Numbered from the stretch's first letter, positions 42,143 to 51,003 are shown. The stretch: DNA of 64,000 bases from an uncultured Collinsella sp. (GCA_937982065.1 CALJMO010000007.1:53770-117769); one strand, 5' to 3'. Notes: generated by a model from the letters alone, not told the origin. Made by a program: numbers and translations.

Positions 42143-43255
42143 ATGGCAAAGGTAAAAATCAGCGACGTCGCGCGCGAGGCCGGAGTTTCGCTGGGCACGG
42201 TTTCCAACGCGCTCAACCACCCCGAAAAGCTGCGCCCCGAAACCCTCAAGCTCATCAACGAGACCATCAATCGCCTTGGCTACCTGCCCAACCAAAGCGC
42301 TCGTCAGCTCGCGGGCGGCGCCACCAAGTCCTTTGGCCTGGTGCTCCCCCGTCTCGATCACGGCTTTTCGCTCCAAATCGCCAGCGGCGCCCACAACGAG
42401 GCCCGCAAGCACGGCTACGACCTGCTCATCGCCAACGCCGATAACGACGATATTCTCGAGGACCATTACCTGCGCTACTTTATGGGCACCCAAATGTCCG
42501 GCGTCATGGTTCAGCCCATGGCATCCCCCGACTGGCACCCCGCCATGGCTAAGATGCCCGTGCCGATCGTCCACCTGGACATCCATTGCTCCGAGCCCGG
42601 CTACTACGTAGCGGCCGACAACGAGGCCCAGGGTCGCATCATTGCCGAACTCGCCATCGCCCGCGGCGCGCACCATATTGTCGTCGTCGGCCGAGCAGCA
42701 TTTATGCAGCTCACCCTACGTGTGCTTGGCATTCACAAGGCCCTCGCTCTGCACCCCGATATCAAGATCGAAGTCATCGACGCCGGCGAATGGAATACCG
42801 CTGCCGACGGCTACGGCATCGGTGCCCAAATCGCCGAGCGCCCCGCGAACGAACGCCCCGATTTTGTCGTCGGCCTGACCGACGTGTTGGCCTCGGGCGT
42901 TATCTCGGCGCTGGTCGACAAGGGCATCTCTGTCCCCGGGCAAGTACGCGTGGCCGGATGCGACGGCAACCCGCTCGCTTGGAGCGGATCGGTCCCGCTC
43001 ACTACGGTAGCGCCCCCGGGCTACGAGATTGGCCGCAAGGGTGTCCAACTGCTGATGGAGCAAATCGAGAACAAGGCCCCGACAAAGACCAAGCATATCC
43101 ACGTCAGCTCTGCCGCGCGCACCGTCACCGCGGTCACGGCCATCGAGGACATCAACCGCCAAGAACTCGTGCGGCCGTTCCTGCTGGAACGCGCCAGCAC
43201 CCAGGCAAGCAGCCAGACCGACGCCACGGCCATCAACCTCGGTGCGTATCTATAG
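42143..43255 (+). CDS. LacI-family transcriptional regulator
   Basis: A 370-residue repressor. The N-terminal helix-turn-helix and hinge read ISDVAREAGVSLGTVSNAL, then LGYLPNQSARQLAGG. The rest is a periplasmic-binding-protein-like ligand domain, with FGLVLPRLDHGFSLQIASGA, GVMVQPMASP, and VAGCDGNPLAWSG near the end. The first open frame starts 41 codons earlier, but AAAGGGG before ATG 42143 sets the start. LacI proteins sense sugars; no transporter or catabolic genes flank it, so its regulon is not evident. A family B repeat is upstream. A strong bidirectional terminator separates it from the convergent HAD gene. Confidence 0.92.
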   Translation: MAKVKISDVAREAGVSLGTVSNALNHPEKLRPETLKLINETINRLGYLPNQSARQLAGGATKSFGLVLPRLDHGFSLQIASGAHNEARKHGYDLLIANADNDDILEDHYLRYFMGTQMSGVMVQPMASPDWHPAMAKMPVPIVHLDIHCSEPGYYVAADNEAQGRIIAELAIARGAHHIVVVGRAAFMQLTLRVLGIHKALALHPDIKIEVIDAGEWNTAADGYGIGAQIAERPANERPDFVVGLTDVLASGVISALVDKGISVPGQVRVAGCDGNPLAWSGSVPLTTVAPPGYEIGRKGVQLLMEQIENKAPTKTKHIHVSSAARTVTAVTAIEDINRQELVRPFLLERASTQASSQTDATAINLGAYL

Positions 43256-43281
43256 CACGCCCGCAAGTATGCTAAGTCGCC

Positions 43282-43329
43282 GCTCAAGCAAAAGGGGCCC
43301 GACCATTGCCGGGCCCCTTTTGCTTGAGC
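43282..43329. terminator. Bidirectional terminator
   Basis: GCTCAAGCAAAAGGGGCCCG and its exact 20-base complement surround an 8-base loop. It serves the convergent LacI and HAD genes. Confidence 0.9.
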
Positions 43330-43368
43330 GCAAACGTGAGCAATCGCTCGTTTCAACGCCGCAATTTT

Positions 43369-44019
43369 CTAGCGCACAGTCTTGATTGCCGCCGCCAGGT
43401 CGAACAACGTATCGAGCACGGCCTCGCAGCCATCCACCACGTCCTGCGGCAGCGGCACGATATCGGGGACGGCAAAGACATGGCAGCCGGCCGTAATGCC
43501 CGAGACGCAACCGTTGCGCGAATCTTCGACCACGGCACATTCCTCGGGAGCAAAGCCCGCGCGCTCGCAGGCGAGCAGATACATCTCGGGGTCGGGCTTG
43601 CCGTGCACGACGTCCTCGCCACACGTTACCGTTTCAAACTTGTCAAAGAGGCCAACCATCTTAAGGTTGCGCTCGGCCGTAACGAGGCGCGACGACGTCG
43701 CTAGACCAACGTGATAGCCTGCAGCCAGCAGCTCGTCTAGGCACTCGGCGGCGCCGGCCTTAAGTTCCAGTTCGGTCTTGACCATCTCGTCGCGAATCTC
43801 CTTGTGGCGACGATAGATCGCCTCGGTGGTTTCATGGCTGCCGTAATGCTCATCAAGGATGTCCATAACATCGGGCAGCGTGCGGCCGATAAACTGATGG
43901 ATCAGCGCTTCATCAATCGCGAGCCCCAGCTCAGCGGCGCCTGCCTTCCAGGCCTTAATCCCCAAACGCTCGGTATCGACCAGCGTTCCATCCATGTCAA
44001 AAATAACAGCCTTGATCAT
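43369..44019 (-). CDS. HAD-superfamily hydrolase, beta-phosphoglucomutase-like
   Basis: A 216-residue enzyme of HAD subclass IA. Motif I is VIFDMDGTLVDTE (nucleophile Asp and acid/base Asp), the helical cap covers about 15-85, motif II is GLATSSR, motif III GKPDPEMY and motif IV VVEDSRNG. The DMDGTLVDTE start and GKPDP are typical of sugar-phosphate phosphatases and phosphoglucomutase relatives. ATG 44019 follows GGGGGACC; the preceding 29 codons are not supported. It may work on a sugar phosphate, but no partner gene is next to it. Confidence 0.87.
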   Translation of the reverse strand: MIKAVIFDMDGTLVDTERLGIKAWKAGAAELGLAIDEALIHQFIGRTLPDVMDILDEHYGSHETTEAIYRRHKEIRDEMVKTELELKAGAAECLDELLAAGYHVGLATSSRLVTAERNLKMVGLFDKFETVTCGEDVVHGKPDPEMYLLACERAGFAPEECAVVEDSRNGCVSGITAGCHVFAVPDIVPLPQDVVDGCEAVLDTLFDLAAAIKTVR

Positions 44020-44192
44020 ATCGGTCCCCCATCGACTCTCGCTGTCGCGTTGCTGCAACTCTACCGCATTTGGCAACTTGTATATAACGTATATGCCATA
44101 TTGCACTTTCGTTACACAGATAGAAGTCTTATGGCAAGTAACGCATTAGGATTATAGTTTCATCCGAGCTTTAATAACTGTAAGGAACTTTC

Positions 44193-45071
44193 ATGCTTTC
44201 AGACACCGCCGCACCCGCAGAGGAGCTTCAGGACAAACTCGCAGCACTCGAGCAGCTGCTTTTGGCATACGGACGCGTCGCCATCGGCTTTTCCGGTGGT
44301 GTCGACAGCAGCTTTTTGGCCGCGGTCTGCGCCCGCATCATGCCTACCAATACCCTCCTCGTCCATCTCACCACGCCGCTCATCGGCACGCCCGAGCAGG
44401 CCTCGTTTGAGCGGTCCGTTGATGGACAAGCCAATGAAGGGGCGCATTTTAAGCTCCCCGTGCTCAATCTTTCGGTGGATCAGCTGCAGCTCCCCCAAGT
44501 AGCCTGCAACGATGCTAATCGCTGCTACCACTGCAAGCACGCCGGCTTTACCGCCATCGTCAACCACGCCAAGTCGCTCGGCTTTCCCACCGTCATCGAT
44601 GGCAGCAATGCAAGCGATCGCGGTGACTACCGCCCCGGCATGCGTGCGGCAGAAGAGCTCGGCGTACGCTCACCCCTTATGGAGGTCGGCTTTACCAAGG
44701 ACGAAGAGCGCGAGCTGCTGCGCGCATGGGGCTATCCCGTTTGGAACCTGCCGGCGGGAGCATGTCTTGCCACCCGCGTCCCCACGGGCGAGGAGCTTAC
44801 GCGCGAGAAGGTCGATTTAATCCGCGCCTGCGAGGATTACCTGCACGATCTTGATCTGGCACAGGTACGCGCGCGCTTGATCGGCGGCTGCATGCATATC
44901 GAGGCCGCACCCGCAGATGTCGCCAAGATTGCTGCCCTCGGTGGCAACGCCGTCGATGCCGAGGGCAAAACCCCGCTGCCCGCCGTTATCGAGCCCGCGC
45001 TGCGCGAGCTGGGCTGCGACCATATCTCCCCCGAGGTCACCCCCTACATCCACGGCAACATGAACCTTTAG
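44193..45071 (+). CDS. larE: ATP-dependent sacrificial sulfur transferase LarE
   Basis: A 292-residue PP-loop enzyme. The ATP-binding SGGVDSSFL is at 34-42, NRCYHCK near 110 and DGSNASDRGDYRPGMRA near 137, all typical for LarE. The sacrificial cysteine is C191 in PAGACLATRVPTG, so this is the single-Cys, suicide type rather than the iron-sulfur type. LarE adds sulfur to the pincer-nicotinate precursor made by LarB before LarC inserts nickel; the cofactor serves lactate racemase and other racemases. Neither larB, larC nor larA is in the window. AAGGAACTTTC precedes the ATG. A repeat containing a terminator-like stem follows the stop. Confidence 0.92.
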   Translation: MLSDTAAPAEELQDKLAALEQLLLAYGRVAIGFSGGVDSSFLAAVCARIMPTNTLLVHLTTPLIGTPEQASFERSVDGQANEGAHFKLPVLNLSVDQLQLPQVACNDANRCYHCKHAGFTAIVNHAKSLGFPTVIDGSNASDRGDYRPGMRAAEELGVRSPLMEVGFTKDEERELLRAWGYPVWNLPAGACLATRVPTGEELTREKVDLIRACEDYLHDLDLAQVRARLIGGCMHIEAAPADVAKIAALGGNAVDAEGKTPLPAVIEPALRELGCDHISPEVTPYIHGNMNL

Positions 45072-45225
45072 GTTACGCCGTTTTACAAACGGCGTAACTG
45101 CTCGGCGCTGCGCAGGCCCCGGGCACGGCAATCTGACGTTCAACTTCACGGGCGCGACCAAAAGGTCAGCGCCCGCTTGTTTCACGTCACCTTACCGCAC
45201 CCGGAGCCTGCTCGCTCGCATATGC
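45070..45225. repeat. Structured repeat (family I, copy 2)
   Basis: It starts with GTTACGCCGTTTTACAAACG closed by GGCGTAAC, which likely ends larE transcripts. It continues through CAATCTGACGTTCAA, an inner stem CGGGCGC with GCGCCCG, AAAAGGTCAGC and TTTCACGTCACCTT. It is homologous to 35569-35735 with paired changes in the stems. Confidence 0.75.
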
Positions 45226-45247
45226 TCAACCTGGACTGCATTAACTG

Positions 45248-45297
45248 ACCTACCAAAAAGGGACAGGTTTATTTTGGCAGGTTTTATCTGGGGAAAT
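45248..45297 (+). repeat. CCTGCCAAA-GGGACAGG element (family B, copy 3)
   Basis: ACCTACCAAAAAGGGACAGG, TTTATTTTGGCAGG, TTTTATCTGGGGAAA. Same orientation as the copies at 39871 and 47336. Confidence 0.8.
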
Positions 45298-45309
45298 ATC
45301 GCGAGACAG

Positions 45310-45356
45310 TCGCCCCTCTAGCGCCCATCTAACTTCGAGAGACACTAGAGGGGCGG
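45310..45356 (-). terminator. Terminator of the AlbA_2 regulator gene
   Basis: CGCCCCTCTAG (45311-45321) pairs with CTAGAGGGGCG (45345-45355) across a 23-base loop. It lies 12 bases after the stop. Confidence 0.65.
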
Positions 45357-45367
45357 TCCGGCTGCAT

Positions 45368-47068
45368 CTACTTCTTCCGATAGCGGCGGTTGCGGCTCGT
45401 CGATGAACCCATTACTTCGATGAGCCCTTTATCCGCCATTTTTGGCAGATGGTAGCGGACGGACGAAATTTTGACCCCCGATGCAACCGCTATTTCTCGC
45501 GCCGTCATATCCACTTCGGCGCTGAGAGCCTCCAGGATCCTATCCGCCGTCGAAGCTGACGATTCTCTGTTCATATCGATAATTTCGAACGTGTCTTTGC
45601 CGCATTTTGACAGGACATGTTTATCCACAAGGTCCCCGCAGATCAGGCGAATGTCATCCGAATCCCACTTCAGGGCCTCTCGTATTTTTTGAACATCGCA
45701 TACGCACCTATGCTCCCGCATAAACATGAGCAGTGTTTCCTCGCGATCCGTCAGCTCGGTGCCCACATGACTCTGAATCCACGTACGGTTTTCAGCAAGC
45801 TCCGCCCCGTGCCGGGAAAGCAGCACCGTAAACGAATCGGCCTTAACGATAAATTTCGGCCTGCCAAGCGAACGAGACTCCATCTCGCGAATCATAGCCG
45901 GGATACCAGATCCCTGGCTTTCCGCAACGGCCCCCTCGGCATGCTCTAACGGCGTCGCCCCCATTAGGCTCATGAGCTTTGGGTTTCGGCAGCGCGATTC
46001 CCCGTCTGCAAGATTGTCCACCGTCTTTCCGCCCCAAAGCCCGCCAGGGTTTTTGATCTCTATTCTGTCTGGATAGATATCGACACTCACGGCCTGCCCC
46101 ACAAACATGGGCGAATATTCTCGATGGATGCAGGCATTTGCCAAGGCCTCGCGCAAAACCTCCTGGGGAACTTCCCAATCCTCCCTTCTGCCAGCGCCTT
46201 GCACTATCGTCGCTTTGCGCAAGTTTCGTCCAATCGCGGCAAGGGCATCTTCGATGCAAGCCGGAATCGGGCCATCGCACAACTGGCGGTCAATAAACCG
46301 GGGTTGCCCGGGTGCAGATTTTTCCACATCGGAATGAACGGCGACATCGATCATCAGTTTGGGATAGAACTGCTGGGGGTAAATTCCCGCCGACAGAAGC
46401 CCCGCGAGCTTCACGGCACCATCCTTTGTAGTGATATTGAGTCTGACCAGCTGCTTTTCCAGCGTATCGGCCCCGCGCAAAACGCGCGGGGTCTGCAGCC
46501 GGCGATTTGCGATAATAGACCGCACGACATCTGGATCCAAATCCTCGACCGTTGCCTCCGAAACCACCGTGCCGTCTGCATCGCTCGGAAGCAACGCACT
46601 CTGCAGCTCATATAGCTCAGCGGGTGACATCTTGATATCTTTATCATCCACGCGCTTGTAGCTACCGTTCTGCACGCCGCGCGCGCCGATATAGCAAGGC
46701 TTCGCTTTAAGCTCAAGTTCAAAGATGCGCACCAGAAGCACCTGGAGCCCGTCGACCTCGCCTCGATCAAGCTCGTACCGCGGCGCATGGGTCACCACTG
46801 CCGCTGAGCCTCCGTCTCCGATACCCGAAACAAACTGATCGCGCACCCTATCGATAGCAAAGTTAGCCGAAGGAACAAATCCTTCGGCCTCGTTCAGGCC
46901 CAAAATAATGAGCCCACCCGCAGTGTTCGCAAAAGCGCTCACTGTCTCCCATACGTCTGCGCTCAATTTATTCGTGCAGGCTTTAACTTCTACCGATGCG
47001 TCATCAGTCCCCCGCCTGCGAAGGCGCTCAACGATAAGGCCAAGAGGTTCATCCAGCAGCATTGGCAT
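45368..47068 (-). CDS. AlbA_2/Schlafen-like putative transcriptional regulator
   Basis: A 566-residue protein. The N-terminal AlbA_2 domain (about 15-140) has EVKACTNKLSADVWETVSAF and ANTAGGLIILGLNE. A GHKL-type ATPase-like domain follows (about 290-400), with EVLREALANACIHREYS and GSGIPAMIREM. The last 120 residues hold winged helices, including TAREIAVASGVKISSVRYHL. Proteins of this layout are usually annotated as putative transcriptional regulators or ATP-binding proteins; function is little known, although AlbA_2 domains bind nucleic acids and occur in nucleases of the Schlafen type. An array of AGAGAGATA-type sites overlaps its promoter and ribosome site, so it is probably autoregulated. 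Codon use is less GC-rich than that of its neighbours, which hints at transfer. Confidence 0.82.
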   Translation of the reverse strand: MPMLLDEPLGLIVERLRRRGTDDASVEVKACTNKLSADVWETVSAFANTAGGLIILGLNEAEGFVPSANFAIDRVRDQFVSGIGDGGSAAVVTHAPRYELDRGEVDGLQVLLVRIFELELKAKPCYIGARGVQNGSYKRVDDKDIKMSPAELYELQSALLPSDADGTVVSEATVEDLDPDVVRSIIANRRLQTPRVLRGADTLEKQLVRLNITTKDGAVKLAGLLSAGIYPQQFYPKLMIDVAVHSDVEKSAPGQPRFIDRQLCDGPIPACIEDALAAIGRNLRKATIVQGAGRREDWEVPQEVLREALANACIHREYSPMFVGQAVSVDIYPDRIEIKNPGGLWGGKTVDNLADGESRCRNPKLMSLMGATPLEHAEGAVAESQGSGIPAMIREMESRSLGRPKFIVKADSFTVLLSRHGAELAENRTWIQSHVGTELTDREETLLMFMREHRCVCDVQKIREALKWDSDDIRLICGDLVDKHVLSKCGKDTFEIIDMNRESSASTADRILEALSAEVDMTAREIAVASGVKISSVRYHLPKMADKGLIEVMGSSTSRNRRYRKK

Positions 47069-47072
47069 TCCG

Positions 47073-47262
47073 TCTCTCTAAAACGATAGATTTATCTCTC
47101 TAAAGTATAGTATATCTCTCTAACTTTAGAGAGATAGGCATCTTATTTTAGAGAGAAATTTAGAGAGATGCATCAAATTCACTGCTAGATTTCCTAATGT
47201 TATCTCTTTAACTGACCTTCTCTTTAAAGAGATATTTAGAGAGACGAGCGTAATCTCTCTAA
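47073..47262. promoter_or_regulatory. Array of TTTAGAGAGATA-type operator sites
   Basis: At least nine sites with core AGAGAGA (or TCTCTCT): 47073-47083, 47093-47105, a palindromic pair 47113-47136 (TATCTCTCTAA, CT, TTAGAGAGATA), 47146-47156, 47158-47169, 47201-47210 (AAAGAGATA form), a TCTCTTTAAAGAGA palindrome at 47219-47232, 47235-47244 and 47251-47262. A TATACT -10 box on the minus strand near 47105 lies among them, and the first site touches the ribosome-binding region of the AlbA_2 gene. The stretch is clearly AT-richer than its surroundings. Confidence 0.8.
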
Positions 47263-47335
47263 TCAAGGGCTCCACTCTTTAAGGTGCACACTTCCTAACC
47301 GTACCCTAAGTTGCGGTGAAATAACTCACGATTAG

Positions 47336-47383
47336 CCTGCCAAAAAAGGACAGGTTTATTTTGGTAGGTTTTATCTGGGAAAA
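47336..47383 (+). repeat. CCTGCCAAAA-GGACAGG element (family B, copy 4)
   Basis: CCTGCCAAAAAAGGACAGG, TTTATTTTGGTAGG, TTTTATCTGGGAAAA. It is preceded at 47309 by a lone AGTTGCGGTGAAATA arm of family J. Confidence 0.8.
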
Positions 47384-47538
47384 CGCCGAATGGCCCCACA
47401 TGCATAACCGCTGCAGCTCCATATGAGGCAAATGAATCCGTAGCGTTTGTCCCAAATCTTGAGTATTTGTTCGGTGGAGCGGCCCCTGTCGGCTCCTGCT
47501 AGACTGGTAGATTCCCAACCGTCCATCCAGGAGCCTCA

Positions 47539-48522
47539 ATGTCGCGCAAGTCCACCTACAAGCAAGTACTTTCCATCGGCACCGCCGTGGTGCTGGGGTT
47601 TGCGCTGTTTACGGGATCGCTCGACGGAGCGCCCAAGCTGCTGTCGCCGCAAAGCGATGAGCAGGCGGCGGCTCTGGCCGAAAAACAAAACGAGAGTCCC
47701 AGCCGCACCGACGACGAGGCGGGCCTGGTCGCTCGGCTCGAATCGGGAACGGCGAGCTCCCCGGACCCTCAAAACGGCCAGGACCCTGACGATGGTTCCG
47801 ATTCCGCCGCGACCGACACCGATGACGACGTTTCCGCGGACAGTGCCGCCACCCCCATCGACGAGGTCGAAAATCCCGACCTCAACCGCGCCCGCGGTGT
47901 TTATCTCAGCAGCATTCCCGACTACGCCGGCAACCCCTACGTTGCCCTTCGCACCGACAGCACGCACCCGCTCGGCACACCATCATTCACGCTCGATGAA
48001 TACGAGCGCGCTACAGAAGGGGGCTGCTTTAAGAAATTCTCCAAGCTCGACAGCCTGGGCCGCACTCGCAAGGCGCTCGCCTGTGTAGGCCCCGAGTCGC
48101 TCGGACAGGGAAAGCGCGGCGATATCTCGCGTATCCATCCTGCCGGTTGGCACCAGCAGCGCTACGACTTTATTCCGGGCCAGAGCCTCTACAACCGCTG
48201 CCACCTTATCGCCTGGTCGCTCTGCGGCGAAAACGCCAACCGCAAAAATCTCCTCACCGGCACGCGCTATCTCAACGAAACGGGCATGCTGCCGTTTGAG
48301 GAGCAGATTCTCGGCTACATCCGCGACACGGGCAACCATGTGCTCTACCGCGTCACGCCCATGTATAACGAAGAGGAACTTGTCTGCCGCGGCGTGCGCC
48401 TTGAGGCGCAATCGGTCGAGGACCACGGCAAGGCCCTCTGCTTCCACGTGTACTGCTACAACCTGCAGCCGCACGTGCAGATCGACTACGCCACCGGCCG
48501 CAATCAGGCCTCGGGAGACTAG
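47539..48522 (+). CDS. Secreted DNA/RNA non-specific endonuclease
   Basis: A 327-residue exported nuclease. The N-terminus (KQVLSIGTAVVLGFALFTG) is a signal peptide or membrane anchor. Residues 35-115 are an acidic Asp/Ser/Ala-rich, disordered stalk. The nuclease domain (about 118-325) has the beta-beta-alpha-metal site YNRCHLIAW, with the general base at H222, then NRKNLLTGTRYLN (Asn ligands) and GNHVLYRVTP. This matches the Endonuclea_NS_2 group; the usual YDRGHL or NRGHL has Cys instead of Gly. It may degrade extracellular nucleic acid for nutrients or competition. CAGGAGCC precedes the ATG. The stop is followed by a terminator shared with the convergent GTPase gene. Confidence 0.87.
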   Translation: MSRKSTYKQVLSIGTAVVLGFALFTGSLDGAPKLLSPQSDEQAAALAEKQNESPSRTDDEAGLVARLESGTASSPDPQNGQDPDDGSDSAATDTDDDVSADSAATPIDEVENPDLNRARGVYLSSIPDYAGNPYVALRTDSTHPLGTPSFTLDEYERATEGGCFKKFSKLDSLGRTRKALACVGPESLGQGKRGDISRIHPAGWHQQRYDFIPGQSLYNRCHLIAWSLCGENANRKNLLTGTRYLNETGMLPFEEQILGYIRDTGNHVLYRVTPMYNEEELVCRGVRLEAQSVEDHGKALCFHVYCYNLQPHVQIDYATGRNQASGD

Positions 48523-48580
48523 GGCCGACCAAGCTGCCCAAAACCTATAATGATCCGTTTTCCTCCGTCCCCCGGGGATC

Positions 48581-48616
48581 AAAAGGGCCGCCCTGGATTG
48601 CCCAGAGCGGCCCTTG
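48581..48616. terminator. Bidirectional terminator
   Basis: AAGGGCCGC pairs with GCGGCCCTT; an inner CTGG also pairs with CCAG. It lies between convergent genes. Confidence 0.8.
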
Positions 48617-48649
48617 CACCGGCATGTATGTTGCAGGCAACGCCACACG

Positions 48650-50725
48650 CTACTTGGCGCGGCCCTCCTCATAGCGCTCCACGAGCTTGGCCTGAACGTC
48701 ATAAGGCACCTGCTCGTAGCCAGCGGGCTTCATGGTAAAGTCGCCCGTGCCGCGCGTGATAGAGCGTAGGCGCGTCGAATAATCCGTCAGTTCTGCCAGC
48801 GGTGCCTGGGCAATGACCACGGTATCGCCGCGCTCATCGGTCTCCATACCCGTCACGCGACCGCGCGAGGCCGAGATGTCGCCCATCACGGCGCCGGCGT
48901 AGCTCTCGGGAATAGTCACCGTGATTTCCTCGATGGGCTCCAGCACCACCGGGTCGGCATCGGCACATGCCTTGCGCAGGCCGATGCGAGCCGCCGCGCG
49001 GAACGCCATCTCGTTGGAGTCGACGCTGTGATACGAGCCGTCGTACACAGCCACGCGAATGCCCGTGAGCGGATAGCCGGCAATAATACCGTCCTTCATG
49101 GTCTCCTGGACGCCCTTGTCCACGGCGGGGATGAGCGAGCGCGGGATGCGGCCACCCACGACCTCGTCAACAAACTCATAGCCGTCGCTCGTACCGTCGG
49201 GCCCAATGAGCGGCTCAACGCGCAGCCAGCAGTCGCCATACTGACCGGCACCGCCAGTCTGCTTCTTGTGGCGGCCCTGGGCACTCGCCGTGCGGCGAAT
49301 GGTCTCGCGATACGGGATGCGAATCGGCACGCTTTTGGCCACGACCTTGGTGCGATCCTCAAGGCGATTGAGCAACACCGAAACCTGCGCCTCACCCACG
49401 GCGGAGATGATGGTCTGGCCGGTCTCCTCGTCGCGGTCGATGCTCATAGTCGGATCGGCCTTACAGGCCTTCTCGATAAACGTGTAGAGCTTCTCTTCGT
49501 CCCCGCGATTCTCGGACTCGATGGCGATGCGGTACTGAGAGTTGGGGAACTTAAACGCCGCAGCCTCGACCTTACCGGTAATGGAGAGCGTATCGCCCGT
49601 CTCGGCCGCCAGCTTGGGTGCCACGATAATGTCGCCGGCATAGGCGTGACCGACCTCGGTCATGTCGCGGCCGCACATCACATACAGGTGAGCCAGACGG
49701 TCGCCCTTGCGCGTGCGTGCGTTGACCAGCTCAAGGCCCGGCTCAAGCGTACCCGTCAGCACCTTGATAAAGCTGATGCGGCCCTGCTGCGGATCGGCCA
49801 GGGTCTTAAACACAAACGCCACCGGACGATCATCGTCACTCGAAATCTTGAGCGAATCGCCGTCGATAAGCGGCATCTCGCCGTAGTCGGTCGGCGCCGG
49901 GAAGTACGTCGCGATGTCGTCCATCAGCGAGTTGACGCCCTGCTCCTTAATGCAATCGCCCGCAAAGACCGGCACAAAGATGCGCTCGGCAATCGCCTTC
50001 GACAGCAGGCCCTCAAGCTCCTCCTGCGTCAGCGTCTCCTCGCCTTCCAAGTACTTCATCATCAGTTCGTCGTCGGCCTCGGCCACCAGCTCGCACAGAT
50101 GGTCATGGGCTTCCTCGGCCTGGGCACGATACTCCTCGGGAATCTCCGACTCAACGGCTTCGGTGCCGTTGCAATGGCGCGCCTTCATGCGCACCAGGTC
50201 GATGATGCCGTCAAAGTCCTCGCCCTCGCCCCAGGGAAGGGTCACGGCGCCCAGGCGCGTGCCAAAGCGCTCCTGCAGCAGGTCCATCGTGGTCGCAAAG
50301 CTGGCCTCGGAGCGCGACAGGCGGTTTACGAACACCGCACGCGCCAGGCGCAGGTCCTCGGCGGCATACCAGAGCTTAACCGTCGTAGGCTGCGGGCCGG
50401 CCTCGGCGTCGACCACAAACAGAGCCGTCTCGCAGACGCTCATCGCGGCAAAGGCGTCGCCGATAAAATCGGGGTAGCACGGGGCATCGAGCACATTGAT
50501 GCGCGCGCCCTTCCAGTCGATCGGCGCGATGGTCGTCGAGATGGAGAATGAACGCTTGACCTCTTCAGGGTCATAGTCGAGCGTGGGCTTGGTGCCGTCG
50601 TGGCCGCCCAGGCGGGCGGTCTTGCCGGAAAGGTGGAGCATGGCCTCGGCGAGTGAAGTCTTGCCCACCCCGCCTTGGCCTACGAGCACCACGTTCCTTA
50701 CATTGCCGGTCTTGGGAGCACCCAT
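48650..50725 (-). CDS. Elongation factor G-like GTPase with altered G motifs
   Basis: A 691-residue protein with the five-domain layout of EF-G. G1 is intact (GQGGVGKT, 16-23). G2 is unlike EF-G: KRSFSISTTIAP in place of the RGITI segment. G3 is DAPCYPDF (80-87) instead of DTPGHVDF, so the catalytic His is a Tyr, and G4 is NRLS (134-137) instead of NKMD. The later domains keep KKQTGGAGQYGDC and the C-terminal ribosome-facing domain with PIEEITVTIPESYAGAVMGD and ASRGRVTGME. It belongs with EF-G-like paralogues found in actinobacteria and clostridia, whose role is unclear. Weak GTPase activity or a different nucleotide choice is likely. AAGGAGGT precedes the ATG. Not the housekeeping fusA. Confidence 0.85.
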   Translation of the reverse strand: MGAPKTGNVRNVVLVGQGGVGKTSLAEAMLHLSGKTARLGGHDGTKPTLDYDPEEVKRSFSISTTIAPIDWKGARINVLDAPCYPDFIGDAFAAMSVCETALFVVDAEAGPQPTTVKLWYAAEDLRLARAVFVNRLSRSEASFATTMDLLQERFGTRLGAVTLPWGEGEDFDGIIDLVRMKARHCNGTEAVESEIPEEYRAQAEEAHDHLCELVAEADDELMMKYLEGEETLTQEELEGLLSKAIAERIFVPVFAGDCIKEQGVNSLMDDIATYFPAPTDYGEMPLIDGDSLKISSDDDRPVAFVFKTLADPQQGRISFIKVLTGTLEPGLELVNARTRKGDRLAHLYVMCGRDMTEVGHAYAGDIIVAPKLAAETGDTLSITGKVEAAAFKFPNSQYRIAIESENRGDEEKLYTFIEKACKADPTMSIDRDEETGQTIISAVGEAQVSVLLNRLEDRTKVVAKSVPIRIPYRETIRRTASAQGRHKKQTGGAGQYGDCWLRVEPLIGPDGTSDGYEFVDEVVGGRIPRSLIPAVDKGVQETMKDGIIAGYPLTGIRVAVYDGSYHSVDSNEMAFRAAARIGLRKACADADPVVLEPIEEITVTIPESYAGAVMGDISASRGRVTGMETDERGDTVVIAQAPLAELTDYSTRLRSITRGTGDFTMKPAGYEQVPYDVQAKLVERYEEGRAK

Positions 50726-50967
50726 GATGACCTCCTTGCAGGGCCGCGCGCAATGCGCGACGCCAACGGGGAGAGTTCGCGGTCGGTGCCATCCCGGGAG
50801 CAGCATGGTCGGCAGCCGAGCCGACTCACCCTCCAAATGTCCTATGCCACCACCCTACCCTCACGGGCGACCGTCCATGCATACCTTTCGGCGCACGTAT
50901 GAATACAGGCGGCGAGAGGAAGAGACAAGCTTGTGAGGCGATTATTGAACCCCGTCGATGCAAACAA

Positions 50968-51003
50968 AAAGCCGCCACAGACCGTAAGACCTGCGGCGGC
51001 TTC
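50968..51003 (-). terminator. Terminator of the amino-acid ABC importer operon
   Basis: On the minus strand GCCGCCGCAG pairs with CTGTGGCGGC, followed by TTTTTG. The remaining bases up to the EF-G-like start (50726-50967) show only its leader and no gene. Confidence 0.85.
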
